From NCBI RefSeq assembly GCF_000014065.1, contig NC_008043.1:625001-689000 (forward strand): a stretch of 64,000 nt of DNA, in the 5' to 3' direction. This DNA comes from Ruegeria sp. TM1040 (GTDB lineage Bacteria > Pseudomonadota > Alphaproteobacteria > Rhodobacterales > Rhodobacteraceae). The notes beneath the pieces are model-generated. The model ran no database searches and had not been told where the DNA came from. It was given only the letters and a program-made list of their open reading frames with translations. Shown here piece after piece: positions 27,050 through 35,765 of the stretch. The position numbers and the translations under genes are program-made. The first letter of the stretch is position 1. Each line of letters begins with the position of its first letter.

Positions 27050-28573
27050 TCAGTTCCAGGACATGTCCACAAAACGCAGAACTTCGTCTGCGGTGGGCGT
27101 GTAGCTCACGTCGCTGGTGAAGACATAGTTCGTGTTGTAGCTGAACATGGGTGCCCAGTAGGCCTCGCCTGTGATCTTCTGGATCGCCTTGGTGTAATAC
27201 TCGATCCGCTCGTCGGGATCGGTGGAGCTGTCGGCCACATTTAGCCAATCGAGCACTTCATCGTCGCGGGTGCTGTCGAGCGAGCCGTGTTTGAAGAACT
27301 GGCTAACCATCGCAGACGCGTCATTGATCGAATAGCTGCCCCAGGTTTGGAACGACAGCGGCACTTCGCCCTTCATGTTCAGGTCGCGCAGCGCTGAATA
27401 CTGTAGCATCTTGAAATCGGTATCGATGCCCACGGCATTCAGGTAAGAGACGATGGCCTCTGCATACTGGCGGTCGCGATAGGCATAGAATTCTGTCGAG
27501 AACCCGTCGGGATAACCTGCCTCTGCCAGCAGCTCCTTCGCCTTTTCGGGATTGTACTCATACGTGGTCACATCCTGCACACAGCCAAACTGGCTTGGAA
27601 AACAGGGGGTGTAGACAACTTGGCTGGAGCCCTTGAGCAGGGCATCGACCAGTTCCTGACGGTTGATCGCATAGTTCACGGCCTCGCGCACCTTGGCGTT
27701 GGTAAACGGGTTGTCCTCACCTGATCGACCGGCCGAGTCCATTTGCAGGTAGCCCACACGCATCGTGGATTCATTGGCGACGGTGAACTGGCCCAGTTGC
27801 GCAAGTTTTTCGGCCTGATCCGCGGGCACCTGCCAGATCAGATCCAGAGAGCCGGAAAAGAGCTCTGCCATCTGAGTATTGACGTCTGGAATGGTGCGGA
27901 TGTCGATTTTTGCGATCTCCGGCTGACCCTTGGGGCTGTCGTGATAGGTCTCGTTGGCCTCAAGCACAAAATGCTGGCCCGGAACCACTTCTGTCACCTT
28001 GTAAGGCCCGGTGCCGATGGGCTTCAGTCCCATGCCAGAGGGGCCTGCCTCGGCGTAATACTCATTGGGATACATCGAAACTGGGCCGGAGAGGAACTCG
28101 ATCGCAGCGGGAAATTTGTCCTTGAGGTGGATCCGGACGGTGTAGTCGTCGATCTTTTCTGCGGACTTCATCCAGTTCACATTGCGCTGGGTTTTGACGC
28201 CATTTTCCTCGTTGGCGACATAGTTCACGGTGTAGACGACGTCATCGGCGTTGAAGGGCTCGCCATTGTGAAAAGTAACGCCCTCACGCAGCTTGAATTC
28301 CAGCGTGGTGTCGTCGATCCATTCCCAGCTGGTTGCAAGGTTGCCGATGTATTCGTTGGTGTTGGGATCGCGGTAGATCAGGCCATCCCAGACCGCGCGC
28401 TGCATCACCACGCCTTCGCGCGATGAATTGAAATAGCTGTCGACGTTCTCGAGCTCTTTGGTGAAGGCGACGTTCAAGGTGCCTGCAGCTTTCTCTGCAA
28501 GCGCGGGCATCGCGGTGGTCGAAGCAAGCGTCAGGGCAATCAAAGCCGAACGGGGGAGAGAAAGATCAAACAT
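27050..28573 (-). CDS. Peptide ABC transporter substrate-binding protein (family 5)
   Basis: A 507-residue periplasmic binding protein of the SBP_bac_5 family. Signal peptide LPRSALIALTLASTTAMPALAEKA. The family core is W-x-Y-R-x-P type (VWDGLIYRDPNTNEYIGNLATSWEWIDDTTLEFKLREGVTFHNGEPFNADDVV). With gamma-glutamyltransferase and M20 peptidase genes in the same operon, the ligand may be glutathione or a gamma-glutamyl peptide; that is inference. Expression is probably controlled by the divergent IclR protein. Confidence 0.92.
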   Translation of the reverse strand: MFDLSLPRSALIALTLASTTAMPALAEKAAGTLNVAFTKELENVDSYFNSSREGVVMQRAVWDGLIYRDPNTNEYIGNLATSWEWIDDTTLEFKLREGVTFHNGEPFNADDVVYTVNYVANEENGVKTQRNVNWMKSAEKIDDYTVRIHLKDKFPAAIEFLSGPVSMYPNEYYAEAGPSGMGLKPIGTGPYKVTEVVPGQHFVLEANETYHDSPKGQPEIAKIDIRTIPDVNTQMAELFSGSLDLIWQVPADQAEKLAQLGQFTVANESTMRVGYLQMDSAGRSGEDNPFTNAKVREAVNYAINRQELVDALLKGSSQVVYTPCFPSQFGCVQDVTTYEYNPEKAKELLAEAGYPDGFSTEFYAYRDRQYAEAIVSYLNAVGIDTDFKMLQYSALRDLNMKGEVPLSFQTWGSYSINDASAMVSQFFKHGSLDSTRDDEVLDWLNVADSSTDPDERIEYYTKAIQKITGEAYWAPMFSYNTNYVFTSDVSYTPTADEVLRFVDMSWN

Positions 28574-28587
28574 GGTATTCCCTGTCT

Positions 28588-28622
28588 AAATAATGGAATG
28601 ATTGATGTATCATTATTTGATA
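28588..28622. promoter_or_regulatory. Candidate IclR operator between the peptide operon and its regulator
   Basis: The intergenic strip is AT-rich. It holds AAATAATG (28588-28595) paired with CATTATTT (28611-28618), and an overlapping TATCA (28608-28612) / TGATA (28618-28622). The position between divergent genes fits a regulator that acts on both. No binding data. Confidence 0.4.
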
Positions 28623-28724
28623 CTTATGATTGTTATTTAACTATCATACTCAGAGGCGGCTGGTTTTAGTCAAGCCTTAGTTCCTAGCGCCCTGCACGTT
28701 CCAACTTTGAAGCGGAGTAATACG

Positions 28725-29486
28725 ATGGAAAAAAAGCCAAATTCGCTCTTCGTTGGAACCTTGGCCAAGGGGCTGCGGTTGTTGCGGGCCTTTGACGAAT
28801 CACATGTCTCGCTGTCATTGGCAGAGCTGGTCGCGCGCACGGGATTGGAAAAAAGCGCGGTGCAGCGCTTGGCGTATACGTTGCATCACGAGGGCATGCT
28901 TGAGCGCGATCCGGGCACCCGGCGCTATCGACCGAGCCATGCGTGGCTTGAGTTGGCCTATGCTTACTACTGGTCGGATCCGCTGATCTCGCGGGCACTG
29001 CCCAAGTTGATCGAGTTCAGCCGTGCCTATGGCGAGATTGTGAACCTCGCGCAAATCTCCGGCGATCACATCATCTATTCCTTGCGCCTACCCAATCAGC
29101 GCACGCAATTTGCGGCAAGTATCGTAGGGCGACGCCTGCCTGCACTCGGCACAGCATCGGGTCGCGTCATGCTGTCTACTTGGTCCGACGCGGAGGTCGA
29201 GCATGCTCTTGAAACCTGGCCGGTCCATTCCGCGACGCCCAAAACGATCATAGATCGTGACGTGATTGCGCAGGACATCGCGCGGGCGCGGCAAGAGGGC
29301 TTCGCCATCACAAAGGCGCAGATGATGCTGAATGAAATCAGCCTCGCCGTGCCTGTGATTTCAATTGACGGGCGGGCCGATGCGGCACTGCAGGTGTCGG
29401 TTTCCAGCCTGACCTTCGACGAAGCGCGTCTCAAAGAAGAAATATTGCCTGCCCTGCTGGACACTGCCAGCGGCATTCCCGGCTAA
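28725..29486 (+). CDS. IclR family transcriptional regulator
   Basis: 253 residues. The N-terminal winged helix (FVGTLAKGLRLLRAFDESHVSLSLAELVARTGLEKSAVQRLAYTLHHEGML) is followed by an IclR-type effector domain. Start ATG 28725 is preferred because GGAG lies 8 bp before it. It is divergent from the peptide transporter operon and probably its regulator. It lies 184 bp upstream of the aminotransferase gene, on the same strand. Confidence 0.92.
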   Translation: MEKKPNSLFVGTLAKGLRLLRAFDESHVSLSLAELVARTGLEKSAVQRLAYTLHHEGMLERDPGTRRYRPSHAWLELAYAYYWSDPLISRALPKLIEFSRAYGEIVNLAQISGDHIIYSLRLPNQRTQFAASIVGRRLPALGTASGRVMLSTWSDAEVEHALETWPVHSATPKTIIDRDVIAQDIARARQEGFAITKAQMMLNEISLAVPVISIDGRADAALQVSVSSLTFDEARLKEEILPALLDTASGIPG

Positions 29487-29669
29487 CCGGGGCCAAACGC
29501 GCAGTTTTGCTTTAATTGCTGAAGCCTACCGCCCCGAGCGCGCGGTGAGCAGGCAAGCCTGCGCGCCCGCGTGATATTGAGCGATTGCCTTTGACTTATC
29601 GCACATTTGTATAATAAGGGGTTCAGGTAAGAGATTCCGCTGGACCACATACCGCGCGAGGGCCGTATC

Positions 29670-30857
29670 ATGAAAACCACATCCATCACCCATCGCTTGG
29701 CAGATCTCGGCGGTGCAAAGTGGGATTTGCATACGGCGGCACGCGACCGTTCGGACCGTGGCGAAGACATCGTTGAGATGACAATTGGCGAACCGGATGT
29801 GGCCTTGCCTGAACCGCTTGCGCGTGCTGCGACACGCGCCATAGAGGCTGGGCGGACGCAATACTCCAACGGGCGCGGTGAAAACGGACTGAGAGATGCG
29901 CTGGCTGAGAGCTATAGCGCGCGGCGTGGACGGTGTTTCGAGCGCGACAATGTTCTGTGCTTTCCGGGGACACAAACAGCGCTCTATGCGGTGATGCAGG
30001 GTGTTGCCGAGACGGGTGACGAGGTGCTGGTGGGCGACCCGCTCTATGCCACTTACGAGGGCGTGATCCGCGCCACTGGGGCGGACATGGTGCCAGTTCC
30101 GCTCAAGGCAGAACATGGATTTCGGATGCAGGCCGATGACATTGCGCAGCGTATCACCGAACGCACCCGCGCGATTTTGCTCAATACGCCGCACAATCCG
30201 ACAGGTGCGATTCTGCGCCCAGCTGAGCTCGAGGCGATTGCGGAGATTGCCCTGAAACACGACCTATGGCTGATTTCCGACGAGGTCTATGAAGACCTCG
30301 TGTTTGACGGCAACAGCTTTACCTCGCCATTGACGCTCGAGCAGATTGCAGATCGCACGATTGCTGTGTCTTCGATTTCCAAGTCCCATGCCGCACCCGG
30401 TATGCGCAGTGGATGGGCAATCGGCCCAAGAAGCTTCATGGACGCGCTTTTGCCGGTGTCCGAGACCATGCTTTTTGGCAATCAACCCTTCATCGCGGAT
30501 GTCACCGAAGAGGCCGTGCGCGCAGGTTCAACCGTGGCAGAAGGCATGCGCCAGCGGTTTGCAAAACGGGCGCAGTATCTCGCGGACCGGTTGGAGGCGG
30601 AGACCGTCTTGCGCGTGCATCGCCCCGAAGCGGGGATGTTTGCGCTGGTTGACGTGAGTCCGCTCGGTATGGATTGCGATGCCTTTGCTTGGGCATTGCT
30701 TGAAAACGCTGGCGTTGCCGTGATGCCTGGATCGTCTTTTGGCGCGCATCTGCAGAACTGGGTCAGGCTCGCTCTGACGGTCGAGGATGCAGCAATGACC
30801 AAAGCAGTGGACCGGATTTCAGAGTTTGCCCGCTCGGTCGCTGTTGCGGCGCAGTAG
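29670..30857 (+). CDS. PLP-dependent aminotransferase, class I/II
   Basis: 395-residue fold-type I enzyme. N-terminal substrate region, GEPDV...NGRGENGLRDALAE, NTPHNPTGAIL for the cofactor pocket, and SISKSHAAPGMRSGWAIGP containing the Schiff-base Lys and phosphate Arg. Similar to aspartate/alanine aminotransferases; the amino acid used is not evident. It may process amino acids from the adjacent peptide-uptake system. Confidence 0.88.
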   Translation: MKTTSITHRLADLGGAKWDLHTAARDRSDRGEDIVEMTIGEPDVALPEPLARAATRAIEAGRTQYSNGRGENGLRDALAESYSARRGRCFERDNVLCFPGTQTALYAVMQGVAETGDEVLVGDPLYATYEGVIRATGADMVPVPLKAEHGFRMQADDIAQRITERTRAILLNTPHNPTGAILRPAELEAIAEIALKHDLWLISDEVYEDLVFDGNSFTSPLTLEQIADRTIAVSSISKSHAAPGMRSGWAIGPRSFMDALLPVSETMLFGNQPFIADVTEEAVRAGSTVAEGMRQRFAKRAQYLADRLEAETVLRVHRPEAGMFALVDVSPLGMDCDAFAWALLENAGVAVMPGSSFGAHLQNWVRLALTVEDAAMTKAVDRISEFARSVAVAAQ

Positions 30858-30963
30858 GGCGATCTACACAAACTGGCGAGTGTCGGTTGAAACCTCTCCT
30901 TGGCGCGTTTTATGAAGTGTCACTCCGGGTCTTATGGACTCGCGATTTGCAGGAGAGCCCAAA

Positions 30964-32247
30964 ATGGCAGATGGCCAGCCGAACCAAGAACAGATCTGCG
31001 TAATTGGTCTCGGCTATGTCGGGTTGCCGCTCGCCGTGGAGTTTGGACGCAGCCGCCCTGTGATCGGCTTTGACATCGACCAGAGCCGAATAGATGAGCT
31101 GCGCCTCGGCGATGATCGCACGCGTGAAATCGACAGGGATACACTGCAGAGTGCGCAACATTTGGCGCTGACCTCCGACATCTCCGAGATTGCGGCGGCA
31201 TCGATCTATATCGTGACCGTTCCAACCCCGATTGATGCGACTCGTCGCCCGGATCTGCGTCCTTTGTTGTCGGCGACGCGCACCGTTGCGCAGGTGTTGA
31301 AGCCCGGCGATACCGTCATCTATGAGTCTACGGTCTATCCCGGCGCGACCGAAGAGGACTGCGTACCTTTGCTCGAGGAGATCTCGGGGCTGGTGTTCAA
31401 TGCGGATTTTGGGGTTGGCTACAGCCCCGAGCGGATCAATCCCGGCGACAAGACGAGACGCCTGCCCGATATTGTCAAAGTCACGTCCGGCTCCTCTCCG
31501 GAAACCGCGGCCAAAGTCGACAGGCTCTATGCCAGCATCGTACGCGCGGGTACGTACCCGGCGCCGAGCATTCGCGTTGCCGAGGCCGCCAAGGTGATTG
31601 AGAACAGCCAGCGCGACATCAATATCGCCCTGATCAATGAACTTGCGAAGATCTTCAACCGGATGGAAATCGACACTGAGGCGGTTTTGAAGGCTGCCGG
31701 CACCAAGTGGAACTTTCTGAACTTCCGTCCGGGGCTCGTCGGGGGACATTGCATAGGCGTGGATCCCTATTACCTGACGCACAAGGCACAAGAAGTCGGC
31801 TACCATCCGGAAATTCTGCTCTCGGGGCGCAGGCTCAATGATGGGATGGGGGCCTATGTGGCCCAGCAGATGATCAAGGCCATGCTGCGGCGGCGCGTGC
31901 AGGTGGTCGACTCGCGTATCCTTGTGATGGGTTTGACCTTCAAGGAAAATTGCCCCGATTTGCGCAACACCCGCGTCGTTGATGTGATTGAGGCCCTGCG
32001 CGACTTTGGCGTGACGGTGGATGTCTTTGACCCCCACGCAGATCCCGAAGAGGCCTACGCGGAATACGGGCTCAGGCTTATCCAGCACCCGGAAACTGAA
32101 TGTTATGACGGGACGATCCTTGCGGTGGCCCACCAGGAGTTCAAGGACATGGGCGCTGAGGTGCTGCGCTCCTTTGGCAAGGCAGATGCCCTTCTTTATG
32201 ACCTCAAATATGTGTTGCCCGCCGAGGACGCGGATCTGCGCCTTTAA
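30964..32247 (+). CDS. Nucleotide sugar dehydrogenase (UDP-HexNAc/UDP-glucose type)
   Basis: About 427 residues, NAD-dependent oxidation of a UDP-sugar C6 to a uronic acid. Rossmann motif [16 protein letters not shown], family centre, and the catalytic Cys in [13 protein letters not shown]-terminal [20 protein letters not shown] completes the family. The sequence looks closer to TviB/WbpO-type N-acetylhexosamine dehydrogenases than to Ugd. Start ATG 30964 follows GGAG. No polysaccharide cluster surrounds it, so its product is probably used by genes elsewhere. Confidence 0.88.
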   Translation: MADGQPNQEQICVIGLGYVGLPLAVEFGRSRPVIGFDIDQSRIDELRLGDDRTREIDRDTLQSAQHLALTSDISEIAAASIYIVTVPTPIDATRRPDLRPLLSATRTVAQVLKPGDTVIYESTVYPGATEEDCVPLLEEISGLVFNADFGVGYSPERINPGDKTRRLPDIVKVTSGSSPETAAKVDRLYASIVRAGTYPAPSIRVAEAAKVIENSQRDINIALINELAKIFNRMEIDTEAVLKAAGTKWNFLNFRPGLVGGHCIGVDPYYLTHKAQEVGYHPEILLSGRRLNDGMGAYVAQQMIKAMLRRRVQVVDSRILVMGLTFKENCPDLRNTRVVDVIEALRDFGVTVDVFDPHADPEEAYAEYGLRLIQHPETECYDGTILAVAHQEFKDMGAEVLRSFGKADALLYDLKYVLPAEDADLRL

Positions 32248-32266
32248 GCGTCACCGGGAGACTTCA

Positions 32267-33217
32267 ATGACCATTTGCGTAATCCACACCGGCGGCACCA
32301 TTGGCATGGCCCCCTCGCCAGAGGGGTTTGCCCCCAAAACAGGAATCGTGGAGGCGGAGCTGGACCGTTTGCAGCGCATCGGCGCAATAGAGGCTGATTT
32401 CAGGGTTGTGACGGCATCCCCTTTGATCGACAGCGCCAACGCTACCTCGGCGGATTGGAACTGGATCATGGCGCAGATCGCAGCGCATGATGATGATTGC
32501 GCGGGGTTTGTGGTGACACATGGCACCGACACACTCGCCTTTACAGCCGCTGCTTTGTCCTTTGGTCTCAAAGGGTTGCGCAAGCCGGTTGTGATCACCG
32601 GAGCGATGCTGCCACTTTCCGAGGAGGGCAGCGACGGCAGCGACAACCTCCGAGACGCGTTTCGCGCGGTCGAACAGGCTGCGCCCGGCGTCTGGGTCCA
32701 ATTTGCAGGGAAGTTGCTGCATGGCGCGCGGGTGCGAAAATCGCATTCGGTGGCCTTTGACGCATTCAACGCATCACCAACGGATGCCGCCCCCCTCCGG
32801 GCGGCCGAAACTCTCGGCATTTTTGAATACGGCGATGCCACCGCGCTGATTGCGGCGGTGGCTCCGGGAATGAATGCCTCCTTGATTTCTTATGCGGTAG
32901 AACAGGCCGCGGGGATTGTACTGCGCTGTTACGGCTCTGGCACCGTGCCCGAGGGCCTGGGGCTGCGCAAAGCCATGTTGCAAGCACGAGACACCGGCGT
33001 TCCGGTCCTCGCCGTGAGCCAATGTGCCGAGGGCGGCATTTCCCTTGGTACTTATGCGGCGGGTGCAATGCTTGCGCAGACCGGAGCTATCGACGGGCGC
33101 GACATGACCGTCGAGGCGGCCTATGCCAAGCTGCTGCATGCGCTGTCGCAAAGCGCAGATCTGGCGACTCGGCGCGAGATCCTTGAAACCCGCCTATGTG
33201 GAGAATGGGCCTTGTAG
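32267..33217 (+). CDS. ansA: Asparaginase family protein, type I
   Basis: 316 residues. N-terminal Thr motif IHTGGTIGM and second motif VTHGTDTLAFTAAAL are the two catalytic Thr centres of the family. The C-terminal domain fits cytoplasmic type I. Start ATG 32267 follows GGGAG, 20 bp after the dehydrogenase stop. It would deaminate asparagine and possibly glutamine. Confidence 0.9.
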   Translation: MTICVIHTGGTIGMAPSPEGFAPKTGIVEAELDRLQRIGAIEADFRVVTASPLIDSANATSADWNWIMAQIAAHDDDCAGFVVTHGTDTLAFTAAALSFGLKGLRKPVVITGAMLPLSEEGSDGSDNLRDAFRAVEQAAPGVWVQFAGKLLHGARVRKSHSVAFDAFNASPTDAAPLRAAETLGIFEYGDATALIAAVAPGMNASLISYAVEQAAGIVLRCYGSGTVPEGLGLRKAMLQARDTGVPVLAVSQCAEGGISLGTYAAGAMLAQTGAIDGRDMTVEAAYAKLLHALSQSADLATRREILETRLCGEWAL

Positions 33218-33317
33218 ATCTGGTCTTATCCGGTCTCTTCTTCCACTTTGCGCCGTTGCATCCCCTCTAGGAGCCACGTATCCCGCCCGCGTGTTTTAAT
33301 GTGAGTGGAGAAAAGCG

Positions 33318-34745
33318 ATGCAAGCGCTTGAACAATTCTTCGGTGTGATCGGAGACCTGACCTGGGGATGGTCCCTGGTCCCGATACTGGTCATTTTCGG
33401 CAGTTTCATCACCGTCGCCACCGGGTTTGTCCAGATTGAGTTCTTTGGCCGAATGTTCCGCGTCTTGACCCGCGGTCGTACCGATACCGGTCAGATTTCC
33501 GCGCGCGAGGCGCTCTTGGTTTCTGTTGGGGGGCGCGTGGGCGGTGGCAATATCGCAGGTGTTGCGGTCGCCATTACACTGGGTGGCCCTGGGGCAGTGT
33601 TCTGGATGTGGGCGATTGCGCTGGTCGGGATGGCCACGAGCCTGGTGGAATGTTCTCTTGCGCAACTCTTCAAGCGCGCAGACCCCCTCACGGGACAATA
33701 TCGCGGCGGGCCTGCGCGAGCCATCCTGCACGGTTTGGGCGAAAACTATCGCTGGCTTGCTGTGATCTATGCGATTTGCCTGATTGCGGCCTTCGCGCTT
33801 GGGTTCAACGCGTTTCAGGGCAACACGGTGGCTGGTGCGGCAGAGGCCTCCCTCGGGATCGATCGCCTGTGGACGGGTATTTTCCTGGCAATTGTCACCG
33901 GTTTCATCGTTTTTGGTGGTATTCGACGTATCGCCAAAGCGTCCGAGGTTGTGGTCCCGGTCATGGCGGTTGGGTATCTTCTGATGGCGCTGATCGTGAT
34001 CCTCACCAACATCGGCGAGATCCCTCAGGTTCTACGCAGCATTCTTGCCAATGCCTTTGGCTTTGAAGAGGCGGTCAGCGGGGGCATGGGCGCTGCACTG
34101 GCACAGGGACTGCGCCGCGGGCTCTTTTCAAACGAGGCGGGTCTCGGCTCTGCTCCCAATGTGGCCGCAACAGCTGAGGTGAACCACCCGATCAGCCAGG
34201 GGATCACGCAGGCGTTTTCTGTGTTCATTGACACGATCATCATCTGCAGCTGTACCGCTTTTGTCATCCTGCTGAGCGATGTTTACGTCCCGGGAGCCAC
34301 CGATATTGACGGCGTCGCCCTGACCCAGAGCGCAATGGTGTCGCATCTGGGCGCGTGGTCGCAGTATTTCATGACCTTTGCGATCCTGCTCTTTGCGTTC
34401 TCCTCGGTGATCTACAACTACTACCTCGGAGAGAATGCAATCTCCATCCTCACCAAGACCCCTCATGCGATGACGCTGCTGAAGCTGGTGGTCGTGGGGA
34501 TCGTCTTTCTGGGTGCCGTGGCTCCAAACGCAACCTCGGTCTTCTTCTTCTCGGATCCGTTGATGGGTGTGTTGGCGCTGGTGAACCTCTTGGCTCTGAT
34601 GATGCTTTTTCCCATTGCGCTGCGGGTTTTGCAGGACTTTCGAAAGCAGCTGAAAGCGGGGGTCGAGCGGCCTGTGCTGCGTATGGAAGACTTCCCGGAT
34701 CTCGATCTGGATCCAAACGCCTGGCCCAATCGGGGCCAATCCTGA
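33318..34745 (+). CDS. Alanine/glycine:cation symporter (AGCS family)
   Basis: 475 residues, around eleven membrane segments, sodium-coupled uptake of alanine or glycine. Family stretches GGRVGGGNIAGVAVAITLGGPGAVFWMW and FSNEAGLGSAPNVAATAEVNHPISQG are conserved. Stands alone, followed by a strong bidirectional terminator. Confidence 0.93.
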   Translation: MQALEQFFGVIGDLTWGWSLVPILVIFGSFITVATGFVQIEFFGRMFRVLTRGRTDTGQISAREALLVSVGGRVGGGNIAGVAVAITLGGPGAVFWMWAIALVGMATSLVECSLAQLFKRADPLTGQYRGGPARAILHGLGENYRWLAVIYAICLIAAFALGFNAFQGNTVAGAAEASLGIDRLWTGIFLAIVTGFIVFGGIRRIAKASEVVVPVMAVGYLLMALIVILTNIGEIPQVLRSILANAFGFEEAVSGGMGAALAQGLRRGLFSNEAGLGSAPNVAATAEVNHPISQGITQAFSVFIDTIIICSCTAFVILLSDVYVPGATDIDGVALTQSAMVSHLGAWSQYFMTFAILLFAFSSVIYNYYLGENAISILTKTPHAMTLLKLVVVGIVFLGAVAPNATSVFFFSDPLMGVLALVNLLALMMLFPIALRVLQDFRKQLKAGVERPVLRMEDFPDLDLDPNAWPNRGQS

Positions 34746-34757
34746 GCCATTAAATCC

Positions 34758-34789
34758 AACAGGTCGCCCAATTGGGCGGCCTGTTCTTT
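34758..34789. terminator. Bidirectional terminator between symporter and RpiR genes
   Basis: AACAGGTCGCCC (34758-34769) and GGGCGGCCTGTT (34774-34785) form a 12-bp stem with an AATT loop, followed by CTTTAT. It lies between two convergent genes. Confidence 0.85.
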
Positions 34790-35702
34790 ATCGTGAGGGC
34801 GTACGCGGCAGGCGCTTTGCGCTCCAATAGACGCCGCTGTCCTGGCGTAGGGTCTCATACCGCGAAATTCGGGCCTGTGCATCTGCGCCGCCGGCATGGA
34901 TCAGGTGCGATAGCAGGCTCTCAAGAAGGACCATCGCCCCCGACAGGCAGCCAAAATGATGTGGAGATTGCGCCGAGAAGGTGAGCTGATGGTCCGCCCG
35001 CACCCCCGGTGCAATGGTGTCACTATCCGAGAGCAGGATCACGGTTGCTCCGGCTTCCCGTGCCATGCGGATCGCGCGGATCGTGCTTGTGGAATACGGC
35101 GCAAACGTCATCGCAAAGAGGCAGTCCTGCGGCCCAATATCGAGAAGATCGTCTGCGGCATCGCCCATGTGGCGAGGCACTAGCTCGAGCGTCGGCAGGG
35201 CCATGCGTCCAACATAGTGAAAGTAATAAGCCAAGGCATGTGTCGACCGGCTTGCGGTGACAAAACAGTGCCGCGCAGAAGTCATCGCGTCGACGATCGC
35301 TGTCGTTCGCTCTGGGGTCATCAACCGCAAGGAACGGGCGGTGATATTGAGCGCATTACGTGCCGCGCGCGCCTGAAGAGCCGATGTCTGATCACCCGCA
35401 GCCAGCTGGTCGAGCCACTCTGAGCCAAGGTCTGCCTCCCGATCCGTGACCAATGCGGCACGAAACGGCGCACGAAAATCCTCAAAGCCTTCGTAGTCGA
35501 ACACCTCTGCCAGCCGAGTGAGCGTATTTGGGCTGACTCCCGCCTTGTCTGCGCTCACGCGAATTGGGTCGAGCCCAAAGTCCCCGGGGGAATCGATCAC
35601 ATATTTCGCCGCGGTCTTCAGCTTGGGTGGCAAAGTCTCGATGCGGGACTTGATGGTACTGAGCAGTCGGTTGGCTTGCTGTGGGTCAATCGGTTTGGTC
35701 AT
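34788..35702 (-). CDS. MurR/RpiR family transcriptional regulator
   Basis: 304 residues: N-terminal HTH_6 (about 15-90, ADKAGVSPNTLTRLAEVFDYEGFEDFRAPF) and C-terminal SIS sugar-phosphate-binding domain (about 130-275, FVTASRSTHALAYYFHYVGRM). Regulators of this kind control sugar-phosphate or amino-sugar genes. Just upstream of the start is a perfect 13-bp inverted repeat that is probably its own operator. The regulon is not evident from the neighbours. Confidence 0.92.
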   Translation of the reverse strand: MTKPIDPQQANRLLSTIKSRIETLPPKLKTAAKYVIDSPGDFGLDPIRVSADKAGVSPNTLTRLAEVFDYEGFEDFRAPFRAALVTDREADLGSEWLDQLAAGDQTSALQARAARNALNITARSLRLMTPERTTAIVDAMTSARHCFVTASRSTHALAYYFHYVGRMALPTLELVPRHMGDAADDLLDIGPQDCLFAMTFAPYSTSTIRAIRMAREAGATVILLSDSDTIAPGVRADHQLTFSAQSPHHFGCLSGAMVLLESLLSHLIHAGGADAQARISRYETLRQDSGVYWSAKRLPRTPSR

Positions 35703-35710
35703 GGTTGCTA

Positions 35711-35755
35711 CAGATCATATGTTCTGAGGTGAGGATACCCAAAACATATGATCTG
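35711..35755. promoter_or_regulatory. 13-bp perfect inverted repeat, probable RpiR operator
   Basis: CAGATCATATGTT (35711-35723) and AACATATGATCTG (35743-35755) match as perfect inverted arms with a 19-base spacer, starting 9 bp upstream of the regulator's start. Arm centres are two helical turns or so apart. It ends 11 bp from the 3' end of the large fusion gene, so it can serve only the regulator's promoter. Confidence 0.65.
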
Positions 35756-35765
35756 CAGAGGCCGA

